From Erwinia persicina (GTDB taxonomy: Bacteria > Pseudomonadota > Gammaproteobacteria > Enterobacterales > Enterobacteriaceae), in the NCBI RefSeq assembly GCF_014838825.1, contig NZ_JACYMO010000011.1:1-64000 (forward strand): a DNA stretch of 64,000 nt, written 5' to 3'. Within the stretch, counting starts at the first letter, position 1; each line of letters opens with the position of its first letter. The notes below the pieces were generated by a model. That model was not told the DNA's origin, ran no database searches, and saw nothing but the letters and a program-made list of their open reading frames with translations. Of this stretch, positions 33,508 to 43,619 are shown in pieces. Both the position numbers and the translations under genes were made by a program.

Positions 33508-34350
33508 ATGAGTCATGCTACAAGCACGCTTAAAGGGCAGTGCATCGCCGAGTTTCTCGGCACTGCCACGATCATCTTTTTTGGTGCTGGCTGTGTCGCC
33601 GCCATGAAAGTCGCCGGAGCCAGCTTCGGCCTGTGGGAAATCAGCATCGTCTGGGGCCTTGCCGTGGCGATGGCCGTGTATCTCACCGCCGGTATTTCCG
33701 GGGCACACCTTAATCCCGCCGTCAGCGTTGCACTCTGGCTGTTTGCCAACTTCGAAGGCCGTAAGGTACTGCCTTACGCCATCGCCCAGGTTGCTGGCGC
33801 ATTCTGCTCCGCTGCACTGGTTTATGGCCTGTACCATAACCTTTTCCTCGACTACGAACAGACACATCATATGGTGCGCGGCAGTGTTGAAAGCCTCGAC
33901 CTTGCAGGTATCTTCTCCACCTACCCTAACCCCCATATCGGCGTAGGCCAGGCCTTCCTTGTCGAAATGGTGATCACCGCGATCATGATGGCGCTGATTA
34001 TGGCCCTGACCGATGACGGTAACGGCCTGCCGCGTGGCCCGATGGCCCCGCTGCTGATCGGTTTCCTGATCGCAATCATTGGTGCTGCAATGGGCCCGCT
34101 GACCGGCTTCGCCCTTAACCCGGCGCGTGATTTCGGACCAAAACTATTCGCCTGGCTGGCTGGCTGGGGTAATGTTGCCTTCACCGGTGCCCGCGATATT
34201 CCTTACTTCCTTGTTCCGATTTTTGGCCCGCTGGTCGGTGCAAGCCTCGGCGCCTTTGGCTACCGTGTCCTGATTGCCAACAACCTTCCCGGCAAGGTTG
34301 TGGAGAAACAGGAAAAATCAGCACCGCGTGCCGCACAGCGTAAAGCGTAA
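33508..34350 (+). CDS. glpF: Glycerol facilitator GlpF
   Basis: Aquaglyceroporin that lets glycerol cross the inner membrane. The 280 residues (E. coli 281) have six membrane helices and two half-helices with the NPA motifs HLNPAV and LNPARD; the Asp after NPAR marks the glycerol-conducting type. Start at 33508 (MSHATSTLKGQCIAEFLGT) with AGGAA upstream; an upstream frame from 33316 is not coding. First gene of glpF-glpK(-glpX). Expected to be induced by glycerol-3-phosphate through GlpR. Confidence 0.97.
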   Translation: MSHATSTLKGQCIAEFLGTATIIFFGAGCVAAMKVAGASFGLWEISIVWGLAVAMAVYLTAGISGAHLNPAVSVALWLFANFEGRKVLPYAIAQVAGAFCSAALVYGLYHNLFLDYEQTHHMVRGSVESLDLAGIFSTYPNPHIGVGQAFLVEMVITAIMMALIMALTDDGNGLPRGPMAPLLIGFLIAIIGAAMGPLTGFALNPARDFGPKLFAWLAGWGNVAFTGARDIPYFLVPIFGPLVGASLGAFGYRVLIANNLPGKVVEKQEKSAPRAAQRKA

Positions 34351-35898
<1,548 letters not shown>

Positions 35899-35908
35899 CA
35901 GTCCCCAA

Positions 35909-35930
35909 CCCGTGGTCGCCTGACCACGGG
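35909..35930 (+). terminator. Hairpin between glpK and glpX
   Basis: CCCGTGGTC, loop GCCT, GACCACGGG: a 9-base-pair perfect stem 11 bases after the glpK stop. No T-run follows, so it may attenuate or protect the mRNA rather than end it. Confidence 0.55.
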
Positions 35931-35996
35931 TATCTCCCTTCCCCCCTCCGCTCCCTGTGATAAACTTCCCGCCTCATTACTTTCCCGAGGCATGTC

Positions 35997-37007
35997 ATGA
36001 AACGAGAACTGGCGATTGAATTTTCCCGCGTAACCGAAGCGGCGGCACTGGCTGGCTATAAGTGGCTGGGGCGCGGCGATAAGAATGCCGCAGACGGCGC
36101 GGCCGTACACGCCATGCGCATTATGCTTAACAAAGTGGATATTGACGGTCAGATCGTGATTGGCGAAGGGGAAATTGATGAAGCGCCGATGCTGTATATC
36201 GGTGAGAAAGTCGGCACGGGTAACGGTGATGCCGTAGATATTGCTGTCGATCCCATCGAAGGAACCCGCATGACGGCACTGGGCCAGGCCAATGCGCTGG
36301 CGGTGATGGCGGTGGGGGATAAAGGCACCTTCCTCAACGCCCCGGATATGTACATGGAAAAACTGGTGGTGGGGCCGGGTGCCAAAGGCACTATCGACCT
36401 CAACCTGCCGCTGGAAGAGAACCTGGTCCGGGTGGCCGCTGCCCTCAACAAGCCCCTGACGGCGCTGACGGTGACGCTGCTGGCGAAGCCGCGCCACGAT
36501 GCAGTGATTGCCAGCCTGCAACAGCTTGGGGTGCGCGTCTTCACCTTCCCGGACGGCGATGTGGCCGCCTCGATCCTCACCTGCATGCCGGACAGCGAAG
36601 TGGACGTAATGTACGGTACCGGCGGAGCACCAGAAGGCGTGGTGTCAGCGGCGGTGATCCGGGCACTGGATGGTGATATGCAGGCCCGCCTGCTGGCACG
36701 CCACGAGGTAAAAGGGGATACGCCGGACAATCGTCGTCTGGGTGAAGAGGAGCTGGCGCGCTGCCGGGCAATGGGGATTGAAGCGGGCCAGGTCCTGACG
36801 CTGGAGCAGATGGCGCGGAACGACAACGTCGTCTTCTCTGCCACCGGCATCACCAGCGGCGATCTGTTAAAGGGCATCACCCGCCAGGGCAATATGGCCA
36901 CGACTGAAACTCTGCTGATCCGGGGAAAATCGCGCACTATTCGCCGTATTCAGTCCATTCACTACCTGGACCTGAAAGACCCGAGCCTGCATCAGTATAT
37001 TTTATAA
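35997..37007 (+). CDS. glpX: Class II fructose-1,6-bisphosphatase GlpX
   Basis: Gluconeogenic Mn-dependent phosphatase that converts FBP to fructose-6-phosphate, useful on glycerol. Its 336 residues equal E. coli GlpX. The metal and substrate motifs GEGEIDEAPML, DPIEGTRMTA and YGTGGAPEGVV are present. Start at 35997 with GAGG upstream. Third gene of the glp cluster, 98 bases after glpK, so probably cotranscribed in part. Confidence 0.96.
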   Translation: MKRELAIEFSRVTEAAALAGYKWLGRGDKNAADGAAVHAMRIMLNKVDIDGQIVIGEGEIDEAPMLYIGEKVGTGNGDAVDIAVDPIEGTRMTALGQANALAVMAVGDKGTFLNAPDMYMEKLVVGPGAKGTIDLNLPLEENLVRVAAALNKPLTALTVTLLAKPRHDAVIASLQQLGVRVFTFPDGDVAASILTCMPDSEVDVMYGTGGAPEGVVSAAVIRALDGDMQARLLARHEVKGDTPDNRRLGEEELARCRAMGIEAGQVLTLEQMARNDNVVFSATGITSGDLLKGITRQGNMATTETLLIRGKSRTIRRIQSIHYLDLKDPSLHQYIL

Positions 37008-37028
37008 CCGCCCGTGGCAGGGCGGGCA

Positions 37029-37077
37029 GAAAAAAGGCATCACCTGCCGGACCGAATGGCGACCCTGCAGGCGATGC
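37029..37077 (-). terminator. Intrinsic terminator of emrD
   Basis: On the minus strand GCATCGCCTGC (plus 37067-37077) pairs with GCAGGTGATGC (plus 37037-37047) with one mismatch, followed by CTTTTTT (plus 37030-37036). It begins 6 bases after the emrD stop. A second hairpin, CCGCCC / GGGCGG at 37008-37025, lies directly after glpX. Confidence 0.8.
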
Positions 37078-37082
37078 ACGGT

Positions 37083-38261
37083 TTATACCGCGTGTGCCTG
37101 CGGTCGCTTCGAGAGCGGCAGCCAGCACAGCAGGATCAGCAGCGCGGTGGCAAACATCAGCATCCCGAGGCTGAACTGTCCGGTCTGCGGCAGGAGGGCT
37201 GACAGCCAGGCAATCAGTCCGGAACCCAGATTCTGTAAGCCCCCCACCAGGGCCCCGGCGGTGCCCGCCATATAGGGCCAGGGCTCCATTGCGCCCGTGG
37301 TCGCCAGCGGAAACAGCATGCCAGCCCCAAAGAAAAACAGCGAGGCAGGCGCTATCAGCGTCCACAGGTTCATCACCCCCAGCCAGCCGGGGATCCACAT
37401 CATGACGCCCGCCAGCAGGCAGCTGTTCACTGCGTACCACATCACGGTGGTAAAAGGTTTCTCACTGCGCCCGGCAAACCAGGCCCCGAAGAAGGCTGCA
37501 GGCAGAGGCAGAATGAACAGCACGCTGACCGCCAGGCTGCTGTAGCCGAGCACGCCCCCCATCAGCACGCCGCAGCTGGCCTCAAATACGGCAATGCCAG
37601 CCAGTGCCCCTATGAGGATCACCAGATAACGGATAAAACTGCTATCGGCCAGCAGGGGACGATAGCGGGAAAAGAACGGCCGCTTCTGTTGGCCCGCTGG
37701 CCGGGTTTCGGGCAGCCAGCGCAGCATCGCTGCCGTAACGGCCAGGCACAGCAGCAGTAAAAAGGCGAAACAGGCCTGCCAGCCAAACAGGTGGGTCAGC
37801 CCCGCCCCGATCAGAGGGGCGATCAGCGGGCTGATCAGTATGCCCATATTGAGCAGGCTGTTGGCGTAGCGCAGCGCACTGCCGGCATACAGGTCACGGG
37901 GCATGGTTCGGGCCATCACGCCGGCGACGCCGGTTCCCATCCCCTGAATAGCGGCCCCCAGCACCAGGCCGTTCAGGCTGACCGCAAAGAGTGCGGTCAG
38001 CGATCCGATGATAAATACCGCCATCCCCATCAGGATCACCGGGCGACGGCCGATGCTGTCCGACAGCGGACCGTAAAACAGCTGCGACGCGCCATAGGTC
38101 ATCAGATAGGCGGCCATCACCCGCTGCACCGCCCCATCACGGACATGGAAGACCTCCGCGATAGCCGACATCGCCGGAACATAAATAGTCTGGGCCATCT
38201 GACCCACCGCCAGCAGGGCAATCAGCATCACCAGCAGGTGGCCGTTCTCAATCTTTTTCAT
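37083..38261 (-). CDS. emrD: EmrD-like multidrug transporter (MFS)
   Basis: Twelve-helix major facilitator antiporter of the drug:H+ type. The 392 residues match E. coli EmrD (394) in motifs: LLAVGQMAQTIYVPAM in helix 1, LFYGPLSDSIGRRPVIL for motif A, GMGTGVAGVMARTMPRDLY and FFFGAGMLFPLATTGAMEP. EmrD exports uncouplers and amphipathic compounds in E. coli, where it lies at another locus. Start at 38261. Divergent from fpr across 309 bases. Substrate range here is inferred. Confidence 0.9.
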   Translation of the reverse strand: MKKIENGHLLVMLIALLAVGQMAQTIYVPAMSAIAEVFHVRDGAVQRVMAAYLMTYGASQLFYGPLSDSIGRRPVILMGMAVFIIGSLTALFAVSLNGLVLGAAIQGMGTGVAGVMARTMPRDLYAGSALRYANSLLNMGILISPLIAPLIGAGLTHLFGWQACFAFLLLLCLAVTAAMLRWLPETRPAGQQKRPFFSRYRPLLADSSFIRYLVILIGALAGIAVFEASCGVLMGGVLGYSSLAVSVLFILPLPAAFFGAWFAGRSEKPFTTVMWYAVNSCLLAGVMMWIPGWLGVMNLWTLIAPASLFFFGAGMLFPLATTGAMEPWPYMAGTAGALVGGLQNLGSGLIAWLSALLPQTGQFSLGMLMFATALLILLCWLPLSKRPQAHAV

Positions 38262-38570
38262 CGATTCACATCAGTATAAAGTGCGAAGAATTTCGCGCAG
38301 TTAAGAAGATTTGCCAGCCAGGCCGGCATTATGGCGGTGAAAATATCAGGATTACGTGGCAAAGCGAGAGGCCGCAGTGAAATAACCCGTGCTTCACTGT
38401 CAGCAAATACGGGCGATACTGTAAAACATTTTTTACGCTACGTTTAAATAGTGCGCATACTTTGTCGATATGAGCTCTGACCTGCTCCCATGACTGGAAA
38501 AAAGTCCATTGGGTAAGGAAGATAGCCACAGAGACGCGAATACTGTTGCAAGTGAAGAAAGGAGAGTTTT
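38262..38570. other. emrD-fpr divergent promoter region
   Basis: No gene is seen in these 309 bases. They contain an inverted repeat CAGTGAA / TTCACTG (38375-38381 with 38393-38399) and an A/T-rich stretch at about 38415-38460. E. coli fpr is activated by SoxS, but I could not find a convincing SoxS box here. Confidence 0.45.
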
Positions 38571-39317
38571 ATGGCCGTATGGGTCAATGCCCGTGTTAAA
38601 CAGGTTACCGACTGGACCGACGCCCTGTTCAGTCTGACGGTGACGGCCCCTGTCGATCCCTTCACAGCCGGGCAATATGCCAAACTGGCGCTGGAAATTG
38701 ACGGCGAACGTGTCGTACGCGCCTATTCCTTTGTAAACGCGCCCAGCAATGAAAATCTGGAGTTCTACCTGGTTACCGTACCGGAGGGGAAACTCAGCCC
38801 GAGACTGCACGCGCTGAAACCCGGCGATGAGGTGATGATCACCCAGGATGCCCAGGGTTTCTTTGTCATTGATGAGGTTCCCCAGTGTGAAACCCTGTGG
38901 ATGCTGGCAACCGGCACCGCCATTGGCCCATATCTGTCCATTCTGCAGGAAGGCAAAGGGCTGGATCGCTTTGATAATATCGTTCTGGTTCATGCCGCGC
39001 GTTATGCACAGGACCTGAGCTACCTGCCGCTGATGCAGGCGTTGCAGCAGCGCTACAGCGGGAAATTACAGATCCAGACAGTCGTCAGCCGTGAAGAGAG
39101 CCCCGGCTCGCTCACCGGCAGAGTGCCCGCGCTGATTGAGAGCGGTGAACTGGAAGCGGCAACCGGATTAACGATGGATGCGGATAGCAGCCATGTGATG
39201 CTGTGCGGCAACCCGCAAATGGTGCGTGATACCCAGCAGGTGCTCAAGGAGAGCCGGGGAATGCGTAAGCATCTGAAACGCAAACCCGGACATATGACCA
39301 GTGAACATTACTGGTAG
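38571..39317 (+). CDS. fpr: Ferredoxin/flavodoxin-NADP+ reductase Fpr
   Basis: FAD enzyme that passes electrons from NADPH to flavodoxin or ferredoxin, supporting radical enzymes and oxidative-stress recovery. The 248 residues equal E. coli Fpr. FAD motif RAYSFVNAPS, NADP motif ATGTAIGPYLS and the C-terminal tryptophan (EHYW) that stacks on the flavin are all present. ATG 38571 has GGAGAG upstream. The last 10 bases overlap the convergent yiiR gene. Confidence 0.96.
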   Translation: MAVWVNARVKQVTDWTDALFSLTVTAPVDPFTAGQYAKLALEIDGERVVRAYSFVNAPSNENLEFYLVTVPEGKLSPRLHALKPGDEVMITQDAQGFFVIDEVPQCETLWMLATGTAIGPYLSILQEGKGLDRFDNIVLVHAARYAQDLSYLPLMQALQQRYSGKLQIQTVVSREESPGSLTGRVPALIESGELEAATGLTMDADSSHVMLCGNPQMVRDTQQVLKESRGMRKHLKRKPGHMTSEHYW

Positions 39318-39751
39318 TCAGAGGCACGGCGACGCAGAAAAACAACCGGCTGCGTCGCTTTGCCATAACGGTTATCCCCCGCCGTTCCGGTAAAGCCCCC
39401 CAGCTCGACCACCATGCTCACCAGAATCAGCGTAGGAATAAAACGCCCCACGACCCACTGCAGATCCCCGGGCAGCATCGCCCAGTGTCCCGCCATCAGC
39501 ATCCAGGCCAGAATAAACAGCAGCGCCCACTGGCCGCCTTTGTTGCGGTCATGCAGCCGCTTGACCAGAACCGCACTCGCAGGCCACAGCAGGGCCACGA
39601 CGCAGAAGGCTGCCGTCTGGGTATCCAGCCAGCCGTTGCCCGCCAGAGTGAACAGCAGGACCAGCATTAAAATCCAGGCGGCCTGCCAGATCCAAAAATC
39701 CCGCCGACCCAAACGGCCACGAAAAGAGAAACACCATTGCTGTAACGTCAT
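39308..39751 (-). CDS. yiiR: DUF805 inner membrane protein YiiR
   Basis: A 147-residue membrane protein with about four helices. The amphipathic N-terminus WCFSFRGRLGRRDFWIW and the RLHDR motif after helix 2 are DUF805 marks. E. coli YiiR (146) lies at the same place beside fpr. Function is unknown. Start at 39751 (MTLQQWCFS); the open frame extends to 39796 without homology. Overlaps fpr by 10 bases at its 3' end and is divergent from yiiQ. Confidence 0.88.
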   Translation of the reverse strand: MTLQQWCFSFRGRLGRRDFWIWQAAWILMLVLLFTLAGNGWLDTQTAAFCVVALLWPASAVLVKRLHDRNKGGQWALLFILAWMLMAGHWAMLPGDLQWVVGRFIPTLILVSMVVELGGFTGTAGDNRYGKATQPVVFLRRRASDYQ

Positions 39752-39841
39752 TATTTTTATCTCAGAGTCCGGGTGCCCTTTGACTTTGCGGGCCATTGTC
39801 CGTTTAATCTTGGGCTGAGTTTACAGGTTAGGGCCATTGAT

Positions 39842-40435
39842 ATGAAGAACGCGATTTGGGCAGGGATGGCACTGCTATCCGCCATCATTTTCCCTGCGGC
39901 ACACGCCAGTCCCGATCCACAAAACCGTACAGAGCATCTTCCTGCCGCTCCCTATCTGCAGGCAGGCGCCCCGACCTTTGATATGACTATCGGCCAGTTT
40001 CGCGAAAAGTATAATGCTGCCAATACAACGTTACCGTTAAGTGAATATCGCGCCATTGACAGTCGTGATGATAAAAGCAATCTGACGCGTGCCGCCAGCA
40101 AGATCAACGAAAATCTTTATTCGTCGACCGCACTGGAACAGGGAACAGGAAAAATCAAAACCTTGCAGATTACCTGGCTTCCTATCCCCGGCCCTGAACA
40201 GAAACCGTCACGCGACAAAGCGGTGGCGTATATTGCCGCACTCATCCGCTTCTTTGAACCGATGCTCAGTGACGAACAGAGTACGAAACGTGCAGAAGAA
40301 CTGCTGGAAAAAGGTAAGGGGTCGCGCTTTTATCAGCAGACCGAAGGAGCATTGCGCTACATCGTGGCCGATAACGGCGATAAAGGATTAACATTTGCTG
40401 TGGAACCGCTGAAACTGGCGTTAAGCAATCCCTGA
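39842..40435 (+). CDS. yiiQ: DUF1454 periplasmic protein YiiQ
   Basis: A 197-residue protein with a signal peptide (MKNAIWAGMALLSAIIFPAAHA, cleavage near AHA-SPD). The mature part is typical DUF1454: TFDMTIGQFREKYN, PLSEYRAID and RDKAVAYIAALIRFFEP. E. coli YiiQ has 199 and also precedes tpiA. Function unknown. Start at 39842; the open frame extends to 39773. About 118 bases separate it from tpiA. Confidence 0.9.
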   Translation: MKNAIWAGMALLSAIIFPAAHASPDPQNRTEHLPAAPYLQAGAPTFDMTIGQFREKYNAANTTLPLSEYRAIDSRDDKSNLTRAASKINENLYSSTALEQGTGKIKTLQITWLPIPGPEQKPSRDKAVAYIAALIRFFEPMLSDEQSTKRAEELLEKGKGSRFYQQTEGALRYIVADNGDKGLTFAVEPLKLALSNP

Positions 40436-40553
40436 GAAGACAGACCCAAAGGATGACGAAAAGCAAAGCCTTTCCGGTGTTTGATCTCTATACTGTCTGG
40501 CAGACAATGCTGCCTGCTGGCAGCTTTAATACTCTCTAAGCGTGGAGGATACA

Positions 40554-41321
40554 ATGCGACATCCATTAGTTATGGGTAACTGGAAACTGAACGGCAACAA
40601 GCACATGGTCAACGAACTGATCGCCGGTCTGCGTACCGAGTTGAGCGGTGTTGATGGGTGTGGTGTGGCGATTGCGCCGCCTGTGATGTATCTGGATCAG
40701 GCTAAACATGCCATTTCCGGTAGCCATATCGCACTGGGTGCGCAGAATGTCGACGTGAACCTGTCTGGTGCCTTCACCGGTGAAGTGTCTGCTGACATGC
40801 TGAAAGATCTGGGCGCACAGTACATCATCATTGGTCACTCTGAGCGCCGTACTTACCACGCTGAAAGCGATGAGCTGATCGCGAAGAAATTTGCCGTGCT
40901 GAAAGCAGCGGGTCTGATCCCTGTGCTGTGCATCGGTGAAACCGAAGCGGAAAACGAAGCAGGTAAAACGGAAGAAGTGTGCGCTCGCCAGATCGACGCC
41001 GTGCTGAATACCCAGGGCGCTGATGCCTTCAACGGTGTTGTCGTGGCGTACGAACCGGTATGGGCCATCGGTACCGGCAAATCTGCCACTCCGGCTCAGG
41101 CTCAGGCCGTTCACAAATTCATTCGTGACCACATTGCCAGGAAAGATGCGACGGTAGCCGCTCAGGTTATCATCCAGTACGGCGGTTCGGTGAACGACAA
41201 GAATGCTGCAGAGCTGTTTGCCCAGCCGGATATCGACGGTGCCCTGGTGGGCGGCGCATCACTGAAAGCGGATGCTTTCGCCGTGATCGTTAAAGCTGCT
41301 GCCGCAGCGAAAAAAGCCTGA
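40554..41321 (+). CDS. tpiA: Triosephosphate isomerase TpiA
   Basis: Interconverts DHAP and glyceraldehyde-3-phosphate; it also receives DHAP from glycerol metabolism. The 255 residues equal E. coli TpiA. Catalytic residues are in GNWKLNG (Lys), [11 protein letters not shown] (His95) and [11 protein letters not shown] (Glu), with GGSVN and GALVGGAS for phosphate. ATG 40554 follows GGAGGA. Ends before an intrinsic terminator. Confidence 0.98.
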   Translation: MRHPLVMGNWKLNGNKHMVNELIAGLRTELSGVDGCGVAIAPPVMYLDQAKHAISGSHIALGAQNVDVNLSGAFTGEVSADMLKDLGAQYIIIGHSERRTYHAESDELIAKKFAVLKAAGLIPVLCIGETEAENEAGKTEEVCARQIDAVLNTQGADAFNGVVVAYEPVWAIGTGKSATPAQAQAVHKFIRDHIARKDATVAAQVIIQYGGSVNDKNAAELFAQPDIDGALVGGASLKADAFAVIVKAAAAAKKA

Positions 41322-41329
41322 TGATCGCC

Positions 41330-41355
41330 TCCTGCCCCTCCCCGGGGCAGGATTT
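41330..41355 (+). terminator. Intrinsic terminator of tpiA
   Basis: TCCTGCCCC (41330-41338) and GGGGCAGGA (41344-41352) form a 9-base-pair stem followed by TTT. It touches the stop codon of the convergent MocR gene. Confidence 0.82.
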
Positions 41356-42781
41356 AACCGAACGCATCCACTAAGGCTTTTAGCCGCTGCGCACTTCCGT
41401 TAAACCCCTCCCGTGGCAACGTCGTCACACTCAGTACCAGCCCCCGACGTCCGTTATCCTGATACCACACTGAAAGCGGTGTCGGTGCCATACCATACGC
41501 CAGCGCTTCATGGGCGATACGCGTATCCTGGCTGCCTGCCGGAAGCTCGATGATCACAGCCAGTGCAGCACGGGATGCCTGCGGGAAATAGGGTGTGAGG
41601 GCTTCTAAAAGCGCCAGCAGCCGCTCGTTGTAAAGCCGTTTCATACGGCGGAGATGACGCATAAAATGGCCTTCATGGAGAAATTCCGCCACCGCATTAT
41701 GCAGCACGAAGGACGAGGCTGGGGCAAGCAGCGCGGCCGCCTCACCAAAATGTGCCGCCCGATCCGCCGGTACCACCAGATACCCCAGACGCAGGGAGGG
41801 TGTCAGGGTTTTACTGAAAGTGCCGATGTGCAGCACGCGACCGCTATCCAGCGCGGCCAGCGCGGGTGCCGCCCGCCCTTCAAGCTGCAGTTCGCCCAGG
41901 TAATCATCCTCAATGATCCAGCTGCCCTGTCGCTTCGCCCACGCCAGCAGGGCTGCACGCCGCGCCAGCGACAGCGTCATGCCCAGCGGAGCCTGCTGAC
42001 CGGGCGTCACAAGCACGGCCGCGGCCTCTGCTGCAAGGCGTATCCCCTGCTCCACACACAGCCCCTGCTCATCGACCGGGACGGGGATCGGTTCCACGCC
42101 AGCCAGCGTCAGGGCCTTACGTGCCAGCAGATACCCCGGATCTTCCATCCATACTCGCTGGCCGTGTAAACCGAGCGCCAGGCAGATCAGCCCCAGCGCT
42201 CCGGCATAACCGTTAGTGAGGATCACCTGTGAGGCCTGGCAACGGAGACCGCGCGCCATCGACAGATAGCTGACCAACTGCTGGCGCAGCGCCAGGCTGC
42301 CGCGTGGATCGGCATAGCCCACGGGGTTACTGACCATCTCCCGGGCGTGGCGCGTCAGAATGCGCGACCAGACTTTTGCCGGAAAAGCATCGCTGGCAGG
42401 CACCCCCATCTGGAAGGTCAGCGGTGGACGATCGAAGGCGTGAATAATGGCCGCCAGCGGGGCTACAACGGCCGTCTCCGACAGCTGGCGATCGTCCTGT
42501 GGCCGCGCCACCTCACTGACCCAGGTCCCCGCAGCGCCTCTGGCCACCAACCGCTGGCTGTCCACCAACATGTCGTAGGCCACCCTTACCGTGCCGCGCG
42601 CCACGCCGAGCTGGGCGGCCAGGTCACGGCAGGAAGGCACCCGTGCACCAGGTTGCAGGCGACCTTCGTCAATCGCCTGGGATATCCCCTCGCGTATCTG
42701 TTCACTCAGCGAGCGGCCGGTATCACGCCGCAACAGAATCCCGGGAACCGATGGACCAATGTTTTTGTGAATTCCTGGCAC
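41354..42781 (-). CDS. MocR/PdxR-type regulator (GntR HTH plus aminotransferase-like domain)
   Basis: The 475 residues split into a GntR winged HTH (about 18-90: RSLSEQIREGISQAIDEGRL, VPSCRDLAAQLGVARGTVRVAY) and a fold-type I aminotransferase-like domain with a PLP lysine in HIGTFSKTLTPSLRLGYL. Such proteins are transcription regulators that sense PLP or amino compounds. No orthologue of known function is recognised. It is divergent from an AhpD-like gene (60 bases between starts), a likely target. Start at 42781 (MPGIHKNIGPS); shorter starts are possible. Confidence 0.88.
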   Translation of the reverse strand: MPGIHKNIGPSVPGILLRRDTGRSLSEQIREGISQAIDEGRLQPGARVPSCRDLAAQLGVARGTVRVAYDMLVDSQRLVARGAAGTWVSEVARPQDDRQLSETAVVAPLAAIIHAFDRPPLTFQMGVPASDAFPAKVWSRILTRHAREMVSNPVGYADPRGSLALRQQLVSYLSMARGLRCQASQVILTNGYAGALGLICLALGLHGQRVWMEDPGYLLARKALTLAGVEPIPVPVDEQGLCVEQGIRLAAEAAAVLVTPGQQAPLGMTLSLARRAALLAWAKRQGSWIIEDDYLGELQLEGRAAPALAALDSGRVLHIGTFSKTLTPSLRLGYLVVPADRAAHFGEAAALLAPASSFVLHNAVAEFLHEGHFMRHLRRMKRLYNERLLALLEALTPYFPQASRAALAVIIELPAGSQDTRIAHEALAYGMAPTPLSVWYQDNGRRGLVLSVTTLPREGFNGSAQRLKALVDAFG

Positions 42782-42841
42782 TTTCTGCAGCCCATAAAAC
42801 GAAGGAAAATAACGTCCAACCCCCGATAAAAGGATAAGACA

Positions 42842-43297
42842 ATGAGCGAACGTATCGACTTTTACTCTGCTTCACCGGCAGGTATGAAAGCGCTGGCAGG
42901 CGTTGGGAGCTTTGTAGCCAAAAGCGGTCTGCCGCATGATGTCGTCGAGTTAGCCTTTCTGCGCGTCTCACAGATTAACGGCTGTGCCTACTGTATCGAT
43001 ATGCATACGAAAGCGTTACACAAAGCTGGCCTGCCGTGGGACAAAATTGTGCTCACTCAGGTCTGGCGTGAAGCCGGTCAGTGGTTCAGCCCCCGGGAAC
43101 GGGCCGCGCTTGCCTGGGCCGAATCGCTAACGCTGATCGCCCAGACCAATGCCCCCGATGAGGTTTTCGCACAGGTGCAAGCAGAATTTAACGACGCCGC
43201 GGTAACGGACCTGACCATTGCCATCGGATTGATGAATGCTTACAACCGACTGGCCATCGGCCTGCGCAAGTTACCTGACAGCGCCCCACGAGATTAA
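42842..43297 (+). CDS. AhpD-like / carboxymuconolactone decarboxylase family protein
   Basis: A 151-residue helical protein with the AhpD-type active-site pattern E-x11-C-x2-C-x3-H (VELAFLRVSQ, NGCAYCIDMHTKAL). Family members with CxxC act as alkylhydroperoxidase-type reductases, while true carboxymuconolactone decarboxylases lack the pair, so a redox role is more likely. ATG 42842 follows AAAGGAT. Divergent from the MocR regulator, which probably controls it. Substrate unknown. Confidence 0.88.
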   Translation: MSERIDFYSASPAGMKALAGVGSFVAKSGLPHDVVELAFLRVSQINGCAYCIDMHTKALHKAGLPWDKIVLTQVWREAGQWFSPRERAALAWAESLTLIAQTNAPDEVFAQVQAEFNDAAVTDLTIAIGLMNAYNRLAIGLRKLPDSAPRD

Positions 43298-43619
43298 TTC
43301 TTACTGTTCAGAGAGTTACCCCTCTTCCTCCGCTGTCATCTTCCCTGCCCTCACGGGCCGTTCAACGGCCCGTATAAATGTTACTTATTTTATAAGACCT
43401 ATCATTCTTATTTTTAATCTTTAAACACTTTTTTAATTACCCCGTAACAATGCTATATTTTCCAACGCTTTTGAACAGCAATTAAACACATTCTGTTGGT
43501 GTGGTTTTTTACTGTCAGCAATCCTTATCAGGGCAAAGCAGTCAGACGGGGAACAGAAATTCTGCCCTGCCTCTCTACTTAACATGTTGATTTCCTTTAT
43601 CACACGGAGATGTTGTCTC
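43298..43619. other. Intergenic region upstream of mqo
   Basis: In these 322 bases I see a stem-loop, ACGGGCCG / CGGCCCGT (43353-43373), that may end the AhpD-like gene's transcript. An A/T-rich segment at about 43374-43440 and a further promoter-like stretch follow before mqo. No gene is supported. Confidence 0.5.

Noticed and set aside
38262-38570. SoxS box upstream of fpr
   Set aside because: GCAC-containing candidates on both strands do not keep the spacing to the AAA part of the consensus.
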